DNA of 64,000 bases, taken from NCBI GenBank assembly GCA_907163375.1, contig CAJQUW010001698.1, positions 1 through 64,000 on the forward strand. The letters run 5' to 3'. Below, in pieces: positions 28,944 to 36,830 of the stretch. Both the position numbers and the translations under genes were made by a program. Numbering within the stretch: position 1 is the stretch's first letter; each line of letters begins with the position of its first letter. The stretch comes from Prostheceraeus crozeri (Eukaryota > Platyhelminthes > Polycladida > Euryleptidae). The notes under the pieces are model-generated. The model saw only the letters and a list, made by a program, of their open reading frames with translations. It made no database searches and was not told the DNA's origin.

Positions 28944-29405
28944 TTATTTCAAATCATGATAGAACTTACAAATCATTTTTTCATTAGAGGATGGATTACA
29001 TGAAAAGTTTTGAATAATAGATGCAAATCGAGATACATGTAAACGTTTTAAGATGAAGTACAGTACAAAAGCACCACACGTTGATGAAAGTGGATGTTGT
29101 AGTATGCGTTCATTTCGCTGATATTGACGCGTATGTTTTCTCAACCACTGCTGTGTTGGTATATTTGGAGGTTGAGCAAGAGAGTCAAATAGTTCACCAC
29201 GTCGGTCTTTTCCAATAAAGATCGCTTTCCAATGCTCACCGCCTAAATTCTGTGAATGAGTGTTTAGCACAATAAAGATGGGATAGTGATTTACTGCAGG
29301 TGGTAAGGTATCGAGTGAATAGACATTATCGAAAGCTTTCAACGTCGCTTCGTCTGCATTATGCTGCACTTTAGTCTTAATATCGTCAGCAGTCAACCAA
29401 CTCAT
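28944..29405 (-). CDS. PRO: Adenain-type cysteine protease
   Basis: This 153-residue protein is a capsid-maturation protease of the adenovirus/ULP1 fold. The catalytic set is visible in order: H58 in GEHW, D74 in LFDSL, Q103 in ILQHP (oxyanion) and C110 in STCGAFVLY. It is short and compact, as is usual for Polintons. It is transcribed after the capsid gene with a one-base overlap. Its stop codon overlaps an AATAAA signal, and it converges with the TBP-like gene over only 26 bp. Confidence 0.92.
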   Translation of the reverse strand: MSWLTADDIKTKVQHNADEATLKAFDNVYSLDTLPPAVNHYPIFIVLNTHSQNLGGEHWKAIFIGKDRRGELFDSLAQPPNIPTQQWLRKHTRQYQRNERILQHPLSSTCGAFVLYFILKRLHVSRFASIIQNFSCNPSSNEKMICKFYHDLK

Positions 29406-30682
29406 TAACGATTATACTGAAGAATCACGTCACGATACTTTGTAATTTCAATATTTGAATCGAAGACTGCATAAATTAATACATTGATCGTCTCAGGTAG
29501 TGTTCTTTTGAACGTCAAATCCAAACGAATATTATGAGGCACGTTCGCTTGACGATAGGGTGCACTAATATCGCTGTCAGCAGTCAAATCAAATGCATAA
29601 ATAGTATATCCACTCTTAAACTCTTTCATAGTCAGTCCGTTGGTATCATCCGTATTGTAAAAGCCAAAGACATCCATAAAATCAACATAACTGCGCATAA
29701 ATTGATCCGAAGCAAAATCTGGTTTGTAGGGTGGACCAGGATGACTCACACCATTAACACGTAAAGCAATTTCACTTAACTGATTGTGTTTAAAATTGAA
29801 AGGATTCTTCTTTATATTACCATTAAATGCATCATTTTCAACCATTGCCACCATGAGGAGCTTCGGTGCTTCCGATGGAAAGAGGCCATCTTTCATGAAA
29901 CTCTTTTGATCTTTCGGAATTGTAAAGGTGAGAAGCTTTGTATGCTGAACGGGGTAAATGGCATTTTGGCGGTTAAGACCTTCAGCATGCCCTCTAATGA
30001 CACTTGGATTCGGTACTACTCGACGAATGTAAAGTGCAATATCTTCCACATGAATTCTAAAATTGTCAACTTTAGCAAATGCATTCAGCGCAAATTCAGG
30101 CTTATTCAATGTCAGCTTGAGTCGCATGCTGGTATTACAGAGTAAAAACTTTGACTGTCTAAAGAAGTCTAAATTCAGCGGACCATATAGCTGACATACT
30201 CTACTATCTTTAATCATAGCAGATCGCTTTACAAAGCCACTGTTTGTTTCAACATCAAATTTTCCTGCTTCATCTCTGTACCATCCCATGGCTTCCATAT
30301 GACTTTTTTGTGCTGCTGGATGAAACTGTGATACATGATTGAAATATGATTTATAGGGATAATCGCTTTGACCACCTTCCACCTGCTGCTCTCCAATCGT
30401 TAGAGAAACATCGCGAAGTAATGTAGTCAATGGTAAATTGTTCAGTCCAACTTTATGTGCATCGTCAATAGCAGTTCCATCTGCTTGTTGAATTCTAAAC
30501 CTCAAATCAAGCATCGCATAACTCAAATCTATGTAGTCATCACTACCACCAGGAATAACAAATTCAATGGGGCCAGCATTCTCAGCTGTTCGAGGATGAT
30601 AATCTACAATACTTGAACTAAGAATATCTGTCTGTATGGCTTGTTGATCGAACAAACAAAAACCGGAAGTTTTACACTCCAT
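29405..30682 (-). CDS. Major capsid protein candidate, double jelly-roll type
   Basis: This 425-residue, strand-rich protein has no membrane segment. The N-terminal part reads IEFVIPGG-x-DDYIDLSYAMLDLRFRI, a motif I associate with the Polinton capsid (PY) group and the C. elegans F54H12.2-like proteins. Length and position (between protease and core-type proteins) fit a double jelly-roll capsid. Assignment as major and not minor capsid is inference from length and neighbours; the WEVG proteins are the other structural candidates. Confidence 0.75.
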   Translation of the reverse strand: MECKTSGFCLFDQQAIQTDILSSSIVDYHPRTAENAGPIEFVIPGGSDDYIDLSYAMLDLRFRIQQADGTAIDDAHKVGLNNLPLTTLLRDVSLTIGEQQVEGGQSDYPYKSYFNHVSQFHPAAQKSHMEAMGWYRDEAGKFDVETNSGFVKRSAMIKDSRVCQLYGPLNLDFFRQSKFLLCNTSMRLKLTLNKPEFALNAFAKVDNFRIHVEDIALYIRRVVPNPSVIRGHAEGLNRQNAIYPVQHTKLLTFTIPKDQKSFMKDGLFPSEAPKLLMVAMVENDAFNGNIKKNPFNFKHNQLSEIALRVNGVSHPGPPYKPDFASDQFMRSYVDFMDVFGFYNTDDTNGLTMKEFKSGYTIYAFDLTADSDISAPYRQANVPHNIRLDLTFKRTLPETINVLIYAVFDSNIEITKYRDVILQYNR

Positions 30683-30684
30683 GA

Positions 30685-31140
30685 TTAGAAGTTATAGCAG
30701 CGTCGTCGTTTAGCGCCTGATGAATGATTAGAGCCTCTGCGACGTTTGCGTGAATGCCTTTTGACTGAAGATTGCACCTTACCAGCTCCGCGATGTTTCC
30801 TCCTTCCTTTTCTCATTCGTTTAGGTGATTTCTTTCCTTGAGTAACACCAGCAATGGTCTGCTTCAATGTTTTTAAACCGCGTTCCTTCCCACGATTCAA
30901 CAAACTGCTCTTAAAACTTCTACCTCTGGAAAGATCACTAGCAACATCACCAGCAAAGCCAACGGCATTACTTAAAACATTTCGTTTTAAAGATCTACCG
31001 ACATTGGATATGAGAGGTGCTACAACAGATTTCAGTGCACCAAGTATGCTACCTCCACGTTGGCGGCGAGCACCGATGTAAATTTGTCCTCCACCACTTA
31101 CGTAGGAGGGTCGTGAATAAAATGAGGCAGTTGGATTCAT
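30685..31140 (-). CDS. Small basic core-like protein
   Basis: This 151-residue protein has a hydrophobic, glycine-containing segment SILGALKSVVAPLISNVG (about 31-48) followed by more than 90 residues dense in Arg and Lys, ending in KRRRCYNF. The layout recalls adenovirus core or membrane-lytic proteins (pVI/pX type) that bind DNA inside the capsid. There is no enzymatic motif. It is read just upstream of the capsid gene with a two-base gap, so co-expression is likely. Confidence 0.65.
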   Translation of the reverse strand: MNPTASFYSRPSYVSGGGQIYIGARRQRGGSILGALKSVVAPLISNVGRSLKRNVLSNAVGFAGDVASDLSRGRSFKSSLLNRGKERGLKTLKQTIAGVTQGKKSPKRMRKGRRKHRGAGKVQSSVKRHSRKRRRGSNHSSGAKRRRCYNF

Positions 31141-31181
31141 AGCTCAAACCCTAAACATTGTTAGTTACAACTTTGCATGAA

Positions 31182-32270
31182 TCACTGTCGATCACTTAGA
31201 TGAAAGATGTCGGCACGACGCATCCAAGAGTTCATACTTGAAGGATAACCAGTCCATTTAACAAGACACCATTCTTCACCTTGCCGTTTTTTACATCGAA
31301 TGATTTTCTCTACCAAATATGTTTCACTTTCAGTGACTACCTCAATCTCATCGCGGTAAAAGCTACCCTCAATTTCTTCATTATCGTAATCTTTCAACTT
31401 GTAGGTGGTCGGAGAGTCTTTTTGATTAATCCTTGATACTGTAAATACCTCCTCTGTCCAATTCGGGAGGTACCCTTTAGCAAAAACACTTTTCACTTTT
31501 GAGATACGAACTTTATCGCCAATTTTCACATCACTTTTCACATGAGTGCGTTTACGTTGGAATGATTCGCGCACTTTATCTACATTGTCAGCATTTACAT
31601 CTACTGGTCTGAGTCCAATAGAACGATGGATAGAGTGATTGTAGGCATGGAGTGTATCTTGTAGAACCTTTGTCCAATTTTGTGTCAAGTTGGCAGTAAA
31701 ATGTCGCCACAAACGATTTTTTAATGTGCGATTAAAACGTTCAACGAGTGCAGCTTTATAAGCGCTCTTTACACTAAACAACTCAATGTCATGCCTCTCA
31801 AATAATCTTGTCACATGCTGATTTTCAAACTCTTTTCCTTGATCACTCTGAATTCTTTTTGGAATGCGACCTTCTCGAAAAATTGTTTGGAATGCTTTTG
31901 CTACTCCTTTCCCTTCTTTAGTTTTTAAAGGTTGAGCCCACGCATAACGCGAGAAAATATCAATGACGGTTAAAATAAAATTATTGCCCGAGTTATGTTT
32001 TGAAATGGAGGCAACATCGCACAAATCTGCTTGCCACTGTTCATCGATGTCATGAACAATATAATGGCGGGTGCGGTACTTCTTTTTCGCTTGTTTGTGG
32101 AGTGTATAGGTAGCCTGACCCTTTAACCATCGTTTCACTTGTGATTGTGGAAGACCACTCGCTTTTGATAATTTCTTGATAGATGCAAATCCTGCCGGAT
32201 GTTTTACATCATAATAGATTGACTTCAAACGTTCAGTCGATGACGGCTGACTCTTTTTCCTCCTTCTCAT
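31182..32270 (-). CDS. INT: Retroviral-type integrase with chromodomain
   Basis: The enzyme inserts the element and makes the 6-bp duplication. I place the start at the Met of MRRRKKSQ (32270), because the frame upstream overlaps another gene and lacks family similarity. Order: a YYDVKHPAGF ... LPQSQVKRWL helical N-terminus, then the DDE core with D in QADLCD, D in SDQGKEF and E in ALVERFNR. An SH3-like segment (KIGDKVRISK) follows, then a C-terminal chromodomain ending in EEWCLVKWTGYPSSMNSWM. The chromodomain likely guides insertion to marked chromatin. About 360 residues, usual for Polintons. Confidence 0.93.
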   Translation of the reverse strand: MRRRKKSQPSSTERLKSIYYDVKHPAGFASIKKLSKASGLPQSQVKRWLKGQATYTLHKQAKKKYRTRHYIVHDIDEQWQADLCDVASISKHNSGNNFILTVIDIFSRYAWAQPLKTKEGKGVAKAFQTIFREGRIPKRIQSDQGKEFENQHVTRLFERHDIELFSVKSAYKAALVERFNRTLKNRLWRHFTANLTQNWTKVLQDTLHAYNHSIHRSIGLRPVDVNADNVDKVRESFQRKRTHVKSDVKIGDKVRISKVKSVFAKGYLPNWTEEVFTVSRINQKDSPTTYKLKDYDNEEIEGSFYRDEIEVVTESETYLVEKIIRCKKRQGEEWCLVKWTGYPSSMNSWMRRADIFHLSDRQ

Positions 32271-32448
32271 CTTTTTGTTTTCTTCCCTTTCTACATTTAC
32301 AACAACTGCAGCATTTAGCTTTAGCGGTTTTGCGATCGTGTTCACATTGCTTAGGGGTTTCATTATGAGAGCTGGCGCAGCAAGTGCAAGTGACAACGAC
32401 ATTCACCTCTGGCGGCTCATTACATGGCAAGCAACACATCTGCTTCAT
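32233..32448 (-). CDS. Small cysteine-rich protein, overlapping integrase start
   Basis: This 71-residue frame has thirteen cysteines clustered in three groups (MCCLPC, CTCC, CCSCCKC) and a Lys/Glu tail. It begins one base after the stop of the upstream gene, so it could be read from the same message. It overlaps the integrase N-terminus by 38 bases in another frame. The cysteines are kept in both Polinton copies. Metal binding is likely; function is unknown. Confidence 0.5.
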   Translation of the reverse strand: MKQMCCLPCNEPPEVNVVVTCTCCASSHNETPKQCEHDRKTAKAKCCSCCKCRKGRKQKDEKEEKESAVID

Positions 32449-32449
32449 A

Positions 32450-33142
32450 TTAATAGTCTGAGAACATGTATTTCCTGGGAGGAGCTGTTTTACGTTTTCC
32501 TTTTACCAGTTTTAGTGGCGATACAGATCTACGTCGAGTTCTTCCCCTTGTTTGCTTAGTGAGTGTGGGAGGGGATGTAGCAGGTGACGTCTTAAACCAA
32601 TTTGTTGGCATTTTCATCGCCTGAAGCATTGGAGTAGTAGCCACTGTTGAATCAAGTTCTTTCAATGTCTCATTATTTAAAGCAAATTTTGGCACATTAT
32701 GCTTTTTCAATAGTTTAAGAAAGTATGACCAACCAGGTGGAACATAGCCCTGACGGCGCTTTCTACGTGTCGCATACTGAATCAAGTCTTCATAACGTGA
32801 AGCATCAATCACTTTATTTTCATCTGTAATGATTTCTCCTCTATCATTTACATTGAGATGGGGTTCAATACTGTTGAAAAGAGATATGGCATGTGCGCGA
32901 GATGCTAAAGGTGTAGCAGTCGATACAGAGTCACGCATCTTATTCTTCAAGTTTTTCAATTGCTCAACAGTTTCCGATTGTAATAATACAGCACGATGTG
33001 GATCTTTGATGTGAACATTTTGCTGATAATCTATTTCTTTCCTATACATTTGATTTGCAAGAGGTTGCTTTACTTGCTGCATGGCAGTCAATTGTACATA
33101 TTCATCCTGAGGAATAACAATCATGCGAGAATAAGAACTCAT
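32450..33142 (-). CDS. Conserved Polinton protein of unknown function (230 aa)
   Basis: The N-terminus reads RMIVIPQDEYVQL. The middle is helical with QLKNLKNKM and an RRKRRQGYVPPGW segment. The C-terminal 35 residues are an Arg/Lys/Ser-rich tail (RGRTRRRSVSP, then GKRKTAPPRK) that looks like a nuclear or DNA-binding tail. It resembles a recurrent Polinton protein of no assigned function. It overlaps the ATPase stop by four bases (ATGA-type coupling), so it is probably co-transcribed. A core or packaging accessory role is a guess. Confidence 0.6.
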   Translation of the reverse strand: MSSYSRMIVIPQDEYVQLTAMQQVKQPLANQMYRKEIDYQQNVHIKDPHRAVLLQSETVEQLKNLKNKMRDSVSTATPLASRAHAISLFNSIEPHLNVNDRGEIITDENKVIDASRYEDLIQYATRRKRRQGYVPPGWSYFLKLLKKHNVPKFALNNETLKELDSTVATTPMLQAMKMPTNWFKTSPATSPPTLTKQTRGRTRRRSVSPLKLVKGKRKTAPPRKYMFSDY

Positions 33143-33804
33143 AGTTTGTAGATAATCATGGGAGTTTTCAAAATATCACTTCGAAATCTAAATTCTTCCG
33201 GACACTCTTGCGTAAAGTCAATGAATAAGTAACCGTATGGTTTTTCAGTAGCTGCTTGAAAAATTTCAATTAAGGCTTTTGATCCTCTGGGTGCAACTTG
33301 TCGCGCTAAAATTTCAAATTGACTTTTATCTCGCGGATTCTTGAAAATAGCATAATAGTGTGTATTCAGGTTTCGTGTACGAGCTTCTTTTCCATCAGGA
33401 AACAAATTTTGTGTAATATAGATGATAAAACACCTTTTATGGTGTGCTGCGCGAGTGAACATATCTGTAACATCTTTTGAATTCTTACTTTCTTTTAATA
33501 AATCATCCAATACAACAACATCATTAGACTGAAGTTTATCCACTGGAATAATTCCTTCATGTCGAATAAAGTTGCGACTTTGCAATTCCTGAAACAGCGA
33601 CGGTTGATAAATACCATAACACCAAATCACTCGATTGATAGGTTCCTTAAACAACTCCCTTCTTTTATCCAATAAATTCAGCGTGAAAACAGTTTTACCT
33701 GCATGAGATGGACCTGATACAGTCAGAACTTTATCACATTGAAGTCTGAAATCCATTTTATTACTTTGAGACTCAACATTTGCATAATTAACGCTTAGAG
33801 CCAA
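33139..33804 (-). CDS. ATP: Packaging ATPase (A32/FtsK-HerA type)
   Basis: This 221-residue motor is expected to pump the genome into capsids. Walker A GPSHAGKT is at 31-38, Walker B VVVLDD at 96-101, and the sensor-type ITQNLF with an Arg-rich following segment near 130-147. Length is normal for the family. It overlaps both neighbours by 4 and 17 bases. The sequence is nearly identical to copy A, which suggests purifying constraint or recent common descent. Confidence 0.93.
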   Translation of the reverse strand: MALSVNYANVESQSNKMDFRLQCDKVLTVSGPSHAGKTVFTLNLLDKRRELFKEPINRVIWCYGIYQPSLFQELQSRNFIRHEGIIPVDKLQSNDVVVLDDLLKESKNSKDVTDMFTRAAHHKRCFIIYITQNLFPDGKEARTRNLNTHYYAIFKNPRDKSQFEILARQVAPRGSKALIEIFQAATEKPYGYLFIDFTQECPEEFRFRSDILKTPMIIYKL

Positions 33805-34144
33805 AGATATTTCCCAATAGGTTGCCCACGGCAGGAGCTATCATTGGAAGTATTGCTGAAAGGAAACCGCCCTTTTGTGTTAGAGTTTTCCTCTTTCTTT
33901 GAAGGGCGACTTTAGGATTGGAGATGAAACGCAATTTCGTAGCATATCGCTTAAGTAACTTTCGTTGTTTTGGCGCTAATTTCTTCGTCCTCAACTTCCT
34001 CACATGAGAAATAATTTCACAAATGAATTTATCGTTAGCATGTCGTATAGCATTGTATCGCTGATTTGCTTTCATTCGTCGGAGAGCTTGAATGGCTGAA
34101 GAAAACTTTTGACTTTTACGTTTCGTCATTTTACGTTTCGCCAT
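33788..34144 (-). CDS. Adenovirus pX-like small basic protein
   Basis: This 118-residue protein is basic throughout (about 33 Lys/Arg) and ends in QKGGFLSAILPMIAPAVG followed by a short amphipathic tail. A di-glycine followed by a hydrophobic helix is the recurrent signature of the pX/core peptide group in adenoviruses, Polintons and adintoviruses; GG sites are typical adenain targets. It is probably a DNA-condensing core component matured by the element's protease. Confidence 0.65.
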   Translation of the reverse strand: MAKRKMTKRKSQKFSSAIQALRRMKANQRYNAIRHANDKFICEIISHVRKLRTKKLAPKQRKLLKRYATKLRFISNPKVALQRKRKTLTQKGGFLSAILPMIAPAVGNLLGNIFGSKR

Positions 34145-34195
34145 TTTCCGTGTTAGTCTTTGCTAAAACCTATCTTTACCACATTTGCATAGGTA

Positions 34196-34525
34196 CTAAC
34201 TATTGCGACATAAGTGACACTCGAAATGAGCAATGTCACAGTGGTTACATTGGCAAAGTTGAATGCAATTACGTATGAAACAGCGTTGACAAAAAGCATG
34301 CTTACATCTCTTGAAGATGCGCTTTTCATTTCCATCCTTTCGCTTACATACATCGCAACACATAGTTTCACCGTTACTGATGTCTATAGCAAGTCTTTTT
34401 GAAGATATGAATTTGCTAGCCTTTTCTAAATAATAGACGCATGTACAGAAGGAATATACTTCGAGAGTGAGCAGACATAGCTCGAAAACCAGTTGTGCTA
34501 CAATCAAGTACCACTGCATTTTCAA
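34196..34525 (-). CDS. Membrane-anchored RING-type protein
   Basis: This 109-residue protein has an N-terminal hydrophobic segment (about residues 4-28) that could be a signal anchor. The zinc part reads CDVC, then about 11 residues, CKHAFCQRC, then C-x-CNHC and CHLC, which fits a RING or RING-like cross-brace with the C-x-H-x-F-C core. Viral RING proteins often act as ubiquitin ligases against host factors. That is inference. It overlaps the next gene by four bases. Confidence 0.65.
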   Translation of the reverse strand: MKMQWYLIVAQLVFELCLLTLEVYSFCTCVYYLEKASKFISSKRLAIDISNGETMCCDVCKRKDGNEKRIFKRCKHAFCQRCFIRNCIQLCQCNHCDIAHFECHLCRNS

Positions 34526-34932
34526 TTTTTCTTTATGGAAAGTTGAATGTGAATATCTGAAATCGCTTCAATCACTAGACTGCTACCATGATGGTTAAAT
34601 GCGTTAAGACGTTCAGCAATTTTTATCATATGTCTTTTAAAAAATTCTTGGGGGTGATCTACCACTTCCATTGAATAAGAAGCAAAATGGAAAGAGCGAC
34701 TTTCCACCTCTTCCTTTCCAAAATGACTAAACTTAATTTTCGCAACTAATCGCGCCATGATAATGCTATCAGAGAATGTATTCATTAACTCTAGAAATAG
34801 AGTGCTAGCATCATCGACCACTGCTTCGATGTCGGTCTCATCTTTATGAAATTTTATCACATAATCTTGAACAGCTCCTTTTAAACTTTGCCTATGAAAA
34901 CGTAATGTTCCGCAGTCGTTTGAGAAAGACAT
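34522..34932 (-). CDS. Conserved Polinton protein with FHF motif (136 aa)
   Basis: There is no membrane segment. Strand-helix alternation ends in SRSFHFASY, a helical stretch with FFKRHMIKIAERL, then GSSLVIEAISDIHIQLS. The combination of an aromatic strand, a helix and G-S-x5-I-x2-I-x-I-x-L resembles the N-terminal region that often precedes polymerase or zinc-finger domains in Polinton-related proteins, here standing alone. I am not certain of that link. The function is unknown. Confidence 0.55.
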   Translation of the reverse strand: MSFSNDCGTLRFHRQSLKGAVQDYVIKFHKDETDIEAVVDDASTLFLELMNTFSDSIIMARLVAKIKFSHFGKEEVESRSFHFASYSMEVVDHPQEFFKRHMIKIAERLNAFNHHGSSLVIEAISDIHIQLSIKKN

Positions 34933-35019
34933 GATCGCCCTTTATCTAACCCATCCATTGCATGAAAACAACAACTCTTCTCATAGTAACATTTATTGAA
35001 TAATGGTAACAAGCATGCA

Positions 35020-35550
35020 TTATAAATCAATGGTTTGAAAGAGATAAAATAGATACAGCTGGTAACTATCATACAGCGAGCAATGATAACCATACAGGAC
35101 TTTGGCAGTGTTGAGGTAAGGAGGAAAGAAGCATTGGTTATGAACGTAGCTACTACAACGAACAGACAAAATAGGAACACACAAATCCTTAAAACGTTTT
35201 GTGACTTCATGATAATGTTGATTCACTCTACTATCCCAAGGTGGGAGCAAAATATCATCAATGATTAGATTGGGAAATACTTTCCTCTCCTTACCAGGAT
35301 TATTACAAAAGATGCGTATAACATTGAAAGCAGCTAACCATCGTTTAAAGTCAATAAGAAGAGCACTCTCACAAGAAAAGCCATAGTCTTGCAAATATTT
35401 CAGATTAAGTCCATGAATGTGTTTTCTCGCCCATTGATCAACATTGGGATCGCAGTTGGCATGTTGATGATAGACACTAACAATCTGATATGTCCAATTG
35501 TTCATAGCAATAGCACTGAGCTCCTGTACAGGTTCACCCTCACAATCCAT
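35020..35550 (-). CDS. Possible DEDD-type exonuclease-like protein (176 aa)
   Basis: It begins with MDCEGEPVQELSAI, a DxE followed by a strand-type segment, as in the first motif of 3'-5' exonucleases. A CESALLIDFKRWL segment and a NVIRIFCNNPGKE segment could be the second strand. The final aspartate motif is not obvious (WDSRVNQHYHE is a candidate). Polintons and related elements often carry such RNase H-fold proteins. The C-terminal 35 residues are aromatic and hydrophobic. A hydrophobic alternative frame overlaps its 3' part. Confidence 0.5.
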   Translation of the reverse strand: MDCEGEPVQELSAIAMNNWTYQIVSVYHQHANCDPNVDQWARKHIHGLNLKYLQDYGFSCESALLIDFKRWLAAFNVIRIFCNNPGKERKVFPNLIIDDILLPPWDSRVNQHYHEVTKRFKDLCVPILSVRCSSYVHNQCFFPPYLNTAKVLYGYHCSLYDSYQLYLFYLFQTIDL

Positions 35551-35602
35551 AAAAATGATGATAGAAGCCTAAAACGGAAATTTACACATCTAAGGAAACG
35601 TT

Positions 35603-35851
35603 CTATAACATATTACAAAATGAAGAATTACATCGATGCTTTTCACGACAAAATACACAAATGATATGATGGCAACGAAGAAGTAAAATGTATCTAATAA
35701 GACCACGTCTACGACACTCAAAGCACATAAGCGAATTGTCATAGGGTAGAGTTAGGAAAGGACTAGCAATTCTCCTTCTTTGATTTGCGTTTTGATGTAG
35801 CATTCTTCTCCGACTTGCGCTTCGTACCACTGCTGTTAAGGATTTGATCAA
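35603..35851 (-). CDS. Second RING-like protein (82 aa)
   Basis: A basic N-terminal half is followed by CFEC, ten residues, then LRCHHIICVFC and a C-x5-C end. This is the RING core pattern C-x2-C ... C-x-H-x-I-C-x2-C. It overlaps the C-terminal coding part of the right-end gene by 89 bases, so the true start may be the internal Met. It is intact here and degraded in copy A. Confidence 0.5.
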   Translation of the reverse strand: MIKSLTAVVRSASRRRMLHQNANQRRRIASPFLTLPYDNSLMCFECRRRGLIRYILLLRCHHIICVFCREKHRCNSSFCNML

Positions 35852-36538
35852 TTATGTCGTCCACGTTGGGTGGTTTCGGAATATATAGGATGGATTCCAT
35901 ATGCATGGAGAGAGAGGCTATTTTATTATCCTTGTGTCGACCATAATATAGCCCATTCACTTTGAAAAGGATATCCCAAGTACCTTCTCCGAGCTCATCA
36001 CATCTGATGGGTATTGAATGATCTCCCTCCTTCTTATAGTAAGTACACCAATGTGATACCGGTAGGCAAATGTGATTACCATCCCAAATCTTTCTATAGG
36101 GAGTATCCTTGTCATCTCTCGCCTTCCACTCTTGAGCAAGAGGAGTAGGAATGTCCATATTTAATGTCACGTACTCCTCAATAATATCAAGTTGGTGGCG
36201 AATGTACGGACTCACGGGGATCAGTATGTAGTCCCCATACTGATTGTGCATTATCTTGACATCCGTGGAAGGGAGCATTCCCGTTTGGAGTACTACGCTA
36301 TGATCATCATAACGCAAGGCTTGTTTAAATTTACGCTGTAGCGGTGTAGGATTATGTACCTTGGATGTTTCTTCCACTGGCCTCAGTTGTAGATGATCTG
36401 ACCGTAGCGAACCTTGTAACGTTTGACCGCCATTTTGTCCTACTAGTGCAGCAGATGGAGTAGATGCCTGAAAATGAAAAAAGATTGTATTAAGTTTGCG
36501 TTCAAGGGAGGAGAGGGAGGGAAGTAGCGACTTACCAT
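35763..36538 (-). CDS. Right-end gene with intron after its ATG (about 235 aa)
   Basis: The ATG at 36536-36538 is followed at once by GTAAGT. The acceptor TTTTCAG lies at 36468, a 68-bp intron, the same layout as the first POLB intron. The protein has a Gly/Ser-rich start, a YGDYILIPVSPYI segment, and GEGTWDILFKVNGLYYGRHKDN (written here in part), which I have a vague memory of from other Polintons as an OB-fold-like or single-strand-binding candidate. The tail (last 25 residues) is Lys/Ser-rich and looks like a nuclear signal. TATA box upstream at 36637-36645. Confidence 0.6.
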
Positions 36539-36636
36539 TTTAGTTGGATAATAGAACAGGGAACTAGAGAGAGAAAATGTGCGTCCGTCACTCGTGTGAT
36601 TCAACGATGGAATGATTCTCACTGTGGAAGGCTCGC

Positions 36637-36645
36637 TATTTATAA
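36637..36645 (-). promoter_or_regulatory. TATA box of the right-end gene (copy B)
   Basis: On the minus strand it reads TATAAATAG, about 100 bp upstream of the ATG. The TATA region is conserved with copy A with only small changes. Confidence 0.65.
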
Positions 36646-36830
36646 AGAAATGCTTGATTCTCATTGGATGATGATCCTCATTGGACAATAACATCAAGTT
36701 GATTCCAAATCTGGCATCCGTTTACCAATCCGATAGTTCGTTTTGAAGCTACAGCCCAAAACGTCCCAAATTCTAACTCTGTCGTTTTTCACCAATGTCC
36801 CAAAATCTTAAATGGCGTCTCACATGTAAA

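Noticed and set aside
34881-35210. Hydrophobic 109-residue minus frame (also 7887-8213 in copy A) with two possible membrane segments
   Set aside because: It overlaps the exonuclease-like gene by 190 bases in another frame and has no start context of its own. Conservation in the second copy follows from the overlap, so it could be a shadow. I could not decide and left it out.
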